From Albula goreensis (taxonomy: Eukaryota > Chordata > Actinopteri > Albuliformes > Albulidae), in contig CM040747.1 in assembly GCA_022829145.1 (NCBI GenBank), positions 38,704,052 to 38,768,051 on the forward strand: a DNA stretch of 64,000 nt. The letters run 5' to 3'. Position numbers and translations under genes: made by a program. The notes under the pieces are model-generated. The model was not told the DNA's origin. It was given only the letters and a program-made list of their open reading frames with translations, and searched no databases. Of the stretch, positions 56,120-64,000 are shown piece by piece (positions within the stretch are counted from its first letter, which is position 1; every line of letters begins with the position of its first letter).

Positions 56120-59100
56120 ATATTTATGGAAGTGGCAGAGTAAAAAAGGAGAGAAATGTTGGGAAGAGGAAGCCATATTCATGGAGATTCAGTGCCCTGG
56201 TGTTGTGCCTGCTAAAATTATGAGGCTTGGGAACCAAAGGGATGAAAATTCACCACCCCACCCGTTGTTGGTGATTACTATAACAGAGGCAAAGACTGTG
56301 TTGGATAATGCCAGAAAGTTGAAGGACTCACTAAAGAAGACCGTAAAAAAGTTTACAAAATGAAAGATCTACATCCCGTCATTCGTAGGGAATGGAAGAG
56401 GCTGCGTGACTATGCAAAAACTGAGAGTACAGCTCCTGCATATGTTGGGTGCACAATCAGAGTGGATTACAGGAAGCGCGCTGTAACTAAAGATGAGGAG
56501 GTGGTCTGTAAGTTTGTGTCCCCTTTTCAGCTACTGGGTCCAAACATATATGACTTGGGTTCTGGATGTTAACGGGCTGCATAATAAACTGGGAAATATG
56601 AATGTGATATGGTGGCTGAGGGACCATGACATAGTGGTGCTGACAGAGATTAAAAGAGCTCATGTGACCCACGCCCCTAGACTCATACCTGTGGTAGCCA
56701 ATAACCAGTACAGTCAGAGAGGGGGTGTCGCTGCTCTGTTTAGACATGATATTTACAATGATGTCACTGTAATTGACACATCAGCTCAAGAGCAAATTTG
56801 GTTTGGACTGCAGAGCGTTCCCGGTATAATGATTGGCAGAGCCTATATACCGCCATCTGATTCCCCTTTTTTCTCCAATGTACGTTTTTCTGAGATCCAG
56901 GTCAGAACCCAGAACAACACCTTTGGCTATGTGGTAGTTGGTCACATGAACGCTAGGTGTGGAGATAAGGTGAATGAGCTGCTTGAAGGTAGCAATAACA
57001 TGCACTACAAGCCTGTTGATGAAACAGTAAACACCAGTGGAAAGAGTATTATTCAGGTTTGCAATAATCTATTGATTGTGAACAACTTCAACACAGCGTT
57101 TTTACTCCTTCCCGAGTTCCCTAACCTATCACAAGAGAAAAAAAAATGATTTCTGTAGTGGATTACGGTCTAAACTCTGCTTGTTATATTAATTGTGTTA
57201 AAAGTTTTGAAGTGAACCAAAACACTGACATGCCATCCGATCACGCCCCATTGTCTGTAGAACTTGTGTTCCCTGAAGAAACGTTTAATGCAAAGGTTTT
57301 GTCACAGTGCTCAGGATTTGTGTATGCATTCTATTATGACTCACTCTGGCAACCCGCGCTGCAGGAAACCAGTGCCTTATAGGCGCTGTACACCACAATA
57401 TAGATGCAGATCAATTTTCTTTCAACATAAGTTCACTGGAAGCACCCATCATTAGCTGTGACCAAAACCTGGATGATATGGCTGTGTGGGTTGCAGATTT
57501 ATTGTATAACTGTGCAGCCCAGAACCAACTAGTGAGCTCTTAGACCCCGCAGCCTGCCCCAGAATCAGGAAGCACTTTCACCCCCCATAGGCAGCGTATA
57601 TTGGGGTGCAGTGATGCTAAAATGTTGTGGCAGGCCATTGATTGGAAAGGGGGGTTTTCCTCAACTCCTCACCAAGAGATGCCTTCTGGAGCTGCCTTTA
57701 AAGAACATATGGAGAAGCTGCTGAACCTTCCTGCTGGTGAGGGAGAAATCCCACTGCATATGGAGGCCTATAATGTGAATATGCCACTGCTAGATGACCC
57801 AATCACAGCAGCAGAGACTCAACATGTGATCGACCACCAGCTAAAGTGGGGAAATGGAACGGGCCCTGATGGGGTACACCAAGGCGTGTTCAAATTTATG
57901 CCCGGCGACTGGGTAATATTTTTATGCACGCATATAAATCTCATCTTTGTGACTGGCTATTCAATGAGCTGGGCCCCTGCTAGATTGATCGTGTTATTCA
58001 GGAAAGGTAACGCCCTTGATTGTGATGATTACCGGGGGATAAGTGTGATCAACAGTGCAGCAAAGCTGTGTGATTATGTGCTGAACAATAGACTGATGGG
58101 CTGGTATGAGCCATTCTGGGAGCAGGCAGGAGCCCAACCTAAAAGAGGCTGCATTGAACACATTGTGGCACTTAGGTTTATAATGGACTATTGTATCAGA
58201 AAGAAGGTTCAGCTGTACACTGCTGTTATAGACTTCTCCAAAGCTATGACCGGGTTCCATGAGGAAAACTGTTCACAATTTTAAAACGCTTGGGGTGTGG
58301 AGTTACTATGATTTAGGTTCTGATAACAATATACAGTGTAACAACACGTATCCTGGGCACTACAGCAATAACATCGTCCATCGGGTGAGGCAAGGATCCC
58401 CCACATCCTGCTTCCTGTTTGTGATGTTTGTTGACCTGTTGATCAGAAAGTTTAAACAAAAATGTGGAGATGATGGATTCTTGAGATGACTCCATGTTCT
58501 AATGCTGATTGAGAAACTGAAATACTTGGAGGAATATGATGTGGAATGTAATGAATATGGAATTCTTGGTAATGAAGGTAAAACAAAGTTTACGGCCATT
58601 TTGAGATCTGATGAAGGCAGACAGCCTATTCAGCTTGGTTCATTTATGGTGAGGCGTTGTAACAGTTATACATATCTTGGAGATATCCTCACTGCTGATT
58701 GAAATTCCCAAACCTCACTCTACATGTAAAAGAGAAAACAAAGCATTTAAACAAATTAATCATGTTCTTATCAACCAACTATGACGCCCCATTTTGTGTT
58801 AAAGGTATTTGAGGCTGCTTTCTCATCAGCTGTCTTATATGGGTGTGAGGCTCGGTTAAAAGTGCCCTTAAAACCTGTTTAAACTCTCTATATGACTGGA
58901 CTGAAATCCCTACTTGGGGTGAGGTCTATGACACTGAACCAAACCTGCCTCTTGGAGGCAGGACTTCCTACAGTGCAGACTTTAGTGAGAGAAAAGCCAG
59001 CCAGGTTTTTGACCGAGGTGAAGGAGCGTCATGGCATGCTTGATGACCCCTTATGGCATGTGCTTGAAATAACTAGAACAGATAACCAAGTTATGAACTC

Positions 59101-59683
59101 ACATTTATCTAAGATAATGGAGAAACAAGATCCTGTTGAGAATGACCATATGGAGATGATTAAGAAACTGCAATCTAAAGAGGGAACAAGATACAAGACC
59201 TACCAAGCCATCAACCGATATATCCGTCCACCAACTTTATACCAGCCATACACTGGTTTATTGAAGACCACTTGAGAATAAGCTTCACACGGTTCCGGTT
59301 GTCCTCTCACTGACTGCGAGTGGAAATGGGAAGGTGGAGCCGTACACCACCTGAACAACACGTGTGTTGCTGCAAGACTGGCATACAGAATGAAGAACAT
59401 ATACTGGTGTGCCCTCACACACAGGATATCTGTGTGAAATATGGGCATGACTCCACTGAACTGAGCTCACTCTTTGTGGACACTGATAACAGAACTTTAG
59501 TGATGTTACATGCTTGCCTTGAGTTATTGGAGCACCAGCAGTATTCTATGGACTGAGTGATGGGACTTTGTGCTGCTGGTTTCAGTACCTTTTTTAACTT
59601 ATGGGCTCATTTTATATATGATTTTTTATTGTTTAGACCCAAATGTTGTATCACTTTGTGATAATAAAATGACTAACTAACTA
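56120..59683 (+). mobile_element. LINE with decayed ORF1 and ORF2
   Basis: The ORF1 end lies at 56181-56572 (KDLHPVIRREWKRLRDYAKT). The ORF2 endonuclease lies at 56493-57260 (WWLRDHDIVVLTEIKR, VVVGHMNARCGD, the catalytic-end SDHAPLSVEL). The reverse transcriptase runs 57601-58700 (DDYRGISVINSAAKL, QLYTAVIDFSKA, VRQGSPTSCFLFVMFVDLL). The C-terminal Cys-rich part lies at 59320-59556 (CCCKTGIQNEEHILVCPH). The 3' end is an AATAAAATGACTAACTAACT tail near 59660-59683. Multiple frameshifts and stops; the catalytic DD motif is degraded (LMLIEK). The clade was not determined. Confidence 0.85.
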
Positions 59684-60042
59684 GCCTTAATGGTTCATTT
59701 ATTCATGTAAAAGTGTTTTTAATTAATGACAGCGAGGTCTTCCAATATTCTATGACACATGTATCTTTAATTTCAGTCTTCCTCATTCCTCTCAAAAATA
59801 AGGGCAGAACATCCTCCCTTACCTGCATGGTACCATAATTATTCATCCATGGGGCTTTGAAACTGTTGGCTGTACAGACATGAAAATTCTCAAACATTGT
59901 ATTAGGTGTGAGAGCTTCTGGAAGTGATAACTGAACCGCTGGAGCAGAACCCCTCAGTGTCCCGGGTCAGTGCCTCCCCCCTCAGCACCTGCAGTAGGTC
60001 CCAGCTGCAGCAGTGCAGGCTCTGTGCAGTCTGACTGAGGGA

Positions 60043-60070
60043 GGTTTTTGTACGGCTCTCGATCACTGTG
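60043..60070 (-). other. V4 recombination signal sequence (12-RSS)
   Basis: CACAGTG heptamer, a 12-base spacer with one change from the other three (ATCGAGAGCCGT), and ACAAAAACC nonamer. Confidence 0.95.
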
Positions 60071-60623
60071 TGAACACAACACTACTGCTGATCACATGTG
60101 CACTCTGACAGTTGTAATCTCCTGCATCTTCAGCCTGGACTCCACTGATGGTCAGAGTGAAGTCAGTCCCAGATCCACTGCCACTGAATCGATCAGGAAT
60201 CCCTGAGTTACGCCGATTTGCATAGTAGATCAGGAGTTTAGGAGCTTCTCCAGGACTCTGCTGATACCAGTGCATGTAATGATAACCACTGTAGAAGGTA
60301 ACTGCAGGGTTGGTTCTACAGCTCAGGGTGACAGTGTCTCCTATGAGAGCAGATTTACCAGCAGGAGTCTGAGTCACAGTCACCTGTCCTCTGGACTCTG
60401 AAGAGAAGAAGAGGAAAACAACACACATTAGAAACAAAACATGAATAAATATATTTTTATGAATCTAATAACAAAATACAGGAAAATACATGTTTTTCAA
60501 CAAATATACAGTATAGTCACACATGTATTTGATTGCTTTATAAATCTTACCCTGAATGGAGAAAGCGAGTGCCCAGATGAAGATGGTGATAAAAGTCATT
60601 GTTGCTGTGGGTTCTGTTGCCAT
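60071..60623 (-). CDS. Immunoglobulin light chain V segment V4 (kappa-like), leader + V exon
   Basis: The leader exon is 60623-60551 (73 bp; [19 protein letters not shown], then AFSIQG), with a GTAAG donor. The V exon is 60397-60071 (327 bp) after a CTTCAG acceptor. The frame is open, with the conserved Cys and [15 protein letters not shown] (Ser replaces the usual Lys). The last framework reads DAGDYNC, so Tyr before the second Cys is replaced by Asn. CDR3 is [12 protein letters not shown]. Apart from the YNC change it looks functional. It lies about 42 kb beyond V3, on the far side of the NLR gene. Confidence 0.92.
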
Positions 60624-60663
60624 GAAGGACAGCTCTCAGTCATCAAGTGTTAAACTCACAGGA

Positions 60664-60727
60664 CTATAAACACTCCCAGAGCACTGAAGCATGTGCTGCC
60701 AATGCAAAGTGTCTTCTCTATGCAAAT
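60664..60727 (-). promoter_or_regulatory. V4 promoter: TATA-like box and Ig octamer
   Basis: The octamer is ATTTGCAT relative to the gene (60720-60727), with a TATA-like box at 60664-60670, spaced as in V1-V3. Confidence 0.85.
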
Positions 60728-61672
60728 GGTCTTCCTGGGTACAGCAGGTACTTGTAGCCCAGCAGTGCTGTGGAGGCAGACTAGGGCTTATGGGCTGTGA
60801 CACAGACAGAGCAGTTTAACACTGGTGTAACAGTGTCTGGACAGCAGGATCACAATCCAAACCAACATCACTCACATTTTGCCATCATATTCTTTTTCTC
60901 ACATGTACCCCTGTTAAACAGCACATACACCCCTCCTCTGACTCATCTCTATAGATGCAGCATTGGCCTTTGAGCAGGTGAAATTGCATGCAGAAACCTC
61001 GGGTTTTGCCTCATGTTAATGCTATGGGTTAAGTTAGTTATAAGTTAATTATTCTCTATCACTACTGCACTGACAAGTAATGCATATTGTGATTGAGTCT
61101 CATTGTATTAAATTACCAGTCAGGTCTGGCTTCTGCAGCCATTGCTGTTTCTGCACTGCAGTGAATGAGGCTTTTGCTGCTTTCCTACATAAACATGCTA
61201 AATTAACTGGATGTGATCTGATCATTATCCTGATTGGTAATAACTCAGTTTCATTTAAACTGGGTAATTCTGAGAGGGGAATAATTGAGCTCTGATCTGA
61301 TGTGTTCCTGCTGAGGAGTGCCTCTCAGTGTTGGGTGAGAGCAACACACAGTAATATAAAGAGTACTATAATGCATTTCCATTACTGCAAAGTAAGTTAT
61401 CCAGTCATTTAACACTTTACTTGTAAAAGCAATAATGAGTACTGTGTAATATATTACAGCTTTTATGTGTATGTGTATTTGTAACATTAAATGAAACCCA
61501 TGAATAAGTTTCATGGGTGTTTGAAGTACATTGATTTGTTTCCCAAGAATTGTTCACCTGTAAGTTTGATTCAGGAATAGGGTCATTCATGCATTTTCAC
61601 ATCAGTATTACATTTTCAAATTTATATGGTTATCATCTATGAGAACTACACAGAGAAATGAATAATGAGTCC

Positions 61673-62105
61673 TGTGACACAGTGGCTGGTGTGGCCACTG
61701 AGTTGGGTGGTGAGTGGAAGGAAAATACAGAAGTTTAAACAAGAAGTGGCCAAAGGCCTTTTATTTGACCCTTTTCCCAGGGAAAACCCAACAAAACAAA
61801 TGGCAACAATGAAATGGAACAGCATAGCCAGGGAAAACACAATTAACACAAACCCAGTCCAAACCCAAAAGAAGTCCTTGTTCAGCCTCTCAGGCTGTGC
61901 TTAAATAGAAGGCCTAACTGAAGGCAAGTGCTCACAGCTGAGTTGATTAGAAATCACTCTCAGGTGAGGCTGCCTGTTCGTGAGGCCTCTGCTGCTGCAG
62001 CTCCAGTTAACTCTCCAGGCTGAGGGAGGGAACCAGGAGACTGACAGCAGTACAGTGGGAGGAGCTGAGGAGCTTGCTCCTCAATCCACCTCTCCCAGCA
62101 CCACA
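61673..62105 (-). mobile_element. Solo LTR, family 4, in cassette D
   Basis: The element is 433 bp. In minus orientation it begins TGTGGTGC and ends TGTCACA, with GTCC repeated on both sides in plus orientation (4-bp duplication; the exact edge is ambiguous by one or two bases). A TATA-like CTATTTAAG (about 61903-61911) lies upstream of AATAAA (about 61758-61764), the correct order for U3-R in minus orientation. Confidence 0.75.
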
Positions 62106-62694
62106 GTCCTATAAAATTTGATGTCCCTTTATCAACTTTTGTTGGTTTTGTAAAAATGCAAGTTATAAGATATGAGACAAGATATAAGTAATATTTCATC
62201 ATAAAATGATATAATGTATGCAAATAAGCAATGAAAATACATTTCAAAATTATGTCACTTCCTGCTATACTGGTTTCTGAGAGACTTTTACAATTTATTC
62301 ATGTGAATTATATTTTTTTAAATAGCCCATATGAACACTTTTATTTTAAAACAGCATAAATAACACATCCATTTTTTAAAAAAATTTGCTTGATTCGGCC
62401 TAGAAATTAAATCATACACAAATACTGTACCATCGTAAAGACCACTGTGCTGGAATGTGCTTCAACATGATAGAGTAAGCTCTTATAAAACTCTTGCTTG
62501 TTCAGCACTGTAAACTCTTACTGTTTTTATTCTTTTTAATTTAGAACATAGAATTGGACAGAATTCACATCATTGTTTCCCAGCAACAATCGTAAGTTTA
62601 AGAGGTTTAGAATTTTCAGTGTTTCAGCCTCTATGATGTCACAATAGGAATGTTCTTAAAATATAAACAGCTATCAATTAATATGTCATTAGTT

Positions 62695-64000
62695 TTCTTG
62701 CCGAAGGCGCAAACTGCTGTTCTTCTGTAGAATCTTTACTTCTTCCTATCATTATTCCAGATTCTTCCGGACGTATCTCCTCCTGCAGTTTTTAAGATAG
62801 ACATACCAAACTTGGTCACCTGAGGCGTGGATACACAAGTCAGGTTGCTTGTATTTTTCTAAGCTATATGATTCATACTTTTTAAACTATTAAGCTTTAA
62901 TAAATGTCCTCCATTGACTTAACATTGGTGGAATGTTGAGCATGCTAATGTGGCTAACGTTACTAAGCAACAATTGTAACGGTCGCTGCTCGGCTCACAA
63001 ACGGATTTAATGCGTCAGTATCTGAATTGTATGAACTACTTCAGCGGTAAGGATTTGCAGTCCTAAATATTATCTACTTTTTAAAGTAGACATACCAACT
63101 TTGTTAACTTGAATAATACTGGCTACGTTGCTTTTACTTATCTAAACTATAAGATTTATACTTGTTTTAAACTATAAAGCTTTAAAAAACGGTGTCCGTT
63201 GACTTAATATTGGTGTAATACTGAGCATGCTAACAAGCTAACGTTAGTGACACGAAGCGACAGTGATGACATGTAACGTTAGTTTTAATTTAACTTATAC
63301 CACTTCACCACTAACAGTGGAAAGTACTACCTACTTTCCGATAATTTTAAGGTAGGTGACAGAATAACATTATCCAAAGAATACAGCATGCTAGCTACTT
63401 TACCGGACTTGACATTTTGAAATAACTGTCCTTTTGACACAAAGATACTGGGATAACGTTATCTCTCGCTATGATGTCATACTGCACTAATGGAATTTGT
63501 CTCGGACAATCACAATGCGCGGTCGGAGCTAACTGTTGTATAAAGTGCGTTGTGTGTAATATACTGTATGTGTGGTATAACTGCATCATTATCCATTAAG
63601 TGTACAGTTAGCTAGCTAATGTTACTGTTAGAATTCAGGTTAGCTAGCTAGCTGCTTTGCCTTTTTGCTAGTAAACAATTAATGCACACCTGCAGTACTG
63701 ACTGCACAAGTGTAATGATAAACACTGCTGTTTATATTAATACTGCCTTGTAGCCTACAGATATTATAATGTATTGTGTACAAGTCTGATACATGTTGCC
63801 TAGCAGATATAATGACACTGCAGTGCTGTTCAGGTATAATTATATTAAATTAATCATTCAATTAATAGTTATATTATTATATTGTATTCTTATTATTAAC
63901 TTTTAGGAGGTAGCCTACAGTTTTAAACATACTCTTAAAGCCTTCGGCAAGCTAACAGTTTTTTTTCTGGAACTCTATATCTCGTTATGAAATAAAGATC
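62695..64000 (+). repeat. Dispersed repeat, copy 2 (runs to window end)
   Basis: A longer copy of the repeat at 43965-44640, cutting off cassette D at about 62690. It includes internal duplications of the TTTTTAA(A/G)(A/G)TAGACATACC block (about 62790 and 63080). No coding capacity seen. Its right end is outside the window. Confidence 0.7.

Larger units (their letters stand above)
59940..62690 (-). repeat. IgL V cassette D (carrying V4)
   Basis: Similar to cassettes A and B from the V 3' flank to about 61495 and again from 62390 to 62690. Between these lies an insertion of about 890 bp that contains a solo LTR. Its 3' flank below 59940 matches that of V3, while its 5' half matches V2 best, including the short segment missing from cassette A. 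The 71-codon open frame recurs at 61080-61295. Confidence 0.78.

Overview
The window is teleost fish genomic DNA. It holds intron-split immune genes with vertebrate splice signals, kappa-like immunoglobulin light-chain (IgL) V segments with 12-bp-spacer recombination signals, a fish-type NLR gene (FISNA-NACHT-LRR-B30.2), and many fish transposable elements (Tc1, PIF/Harbinger, Pao, several LINEs, a tRNA-derived SINE, five solo LTRs). The species cannot be fixed from the sequence. One 500-base run of N (2975-3474) is an assembly gap.

Layout. Positions 1-2530 carry an LRR exon of an NLR gene on the minus strand, inside a block that is an inverted copy of 35830-37480. After the gap come a decayed tRNA-Asn-like sequence and a 5'-truncated LINE. 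Positions 6420-17960 hold three minus-strand IgL V segments (V1-V3). Each has a leader exon, TATA-like box, octamer in light-chain orientation, V exon and 12-RSS. V1 and V2 lie on tandem cassettes about 4.4 kb apart. A solo LTR (14181-14917) lies between V2 and V3. Positions 18455-22760 hold a Tc1 element, a degenerate satellite, a histone H2B fragment and a Pao polymerase fragment.

Positions 24307-50072 are one plus-strand NLR gene with eleven coding exons: three short N-terminal exons, a pyrin-like exon, a large FISNA-NACHT exon, four LRR exons, a 47-bp linker exon and a PRY-SPRY (B30.2) exon. All splice phases match and the exons sum to about 1270 codons. The NACHT exon has three one-base frame slips that cancel, each at a short homopolymer. 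Introns are filled by solo LTRs, a LINE split by a Harbinger fold-back element, and four minisatellites. Three of the minisatellites carry copies of a splice site from the adjoining exon. These arrays are the most unusual feature of the window.

Positions 50073-59683 hold the gene's 3' flank, a SINE, LINE fragments, an inverted V-cassette remnant without a V exon, a Tc1 element with a solo LTR nested in it, and a LINE with decayed ORF1 and ORF2. A fourth V segment (V4) lies at 60071-60623 on a related cassette carrying a fifth solo LTR. The window ends in a dispersed repeat also present at 43965-44640. No J or C light-chain segment was found.
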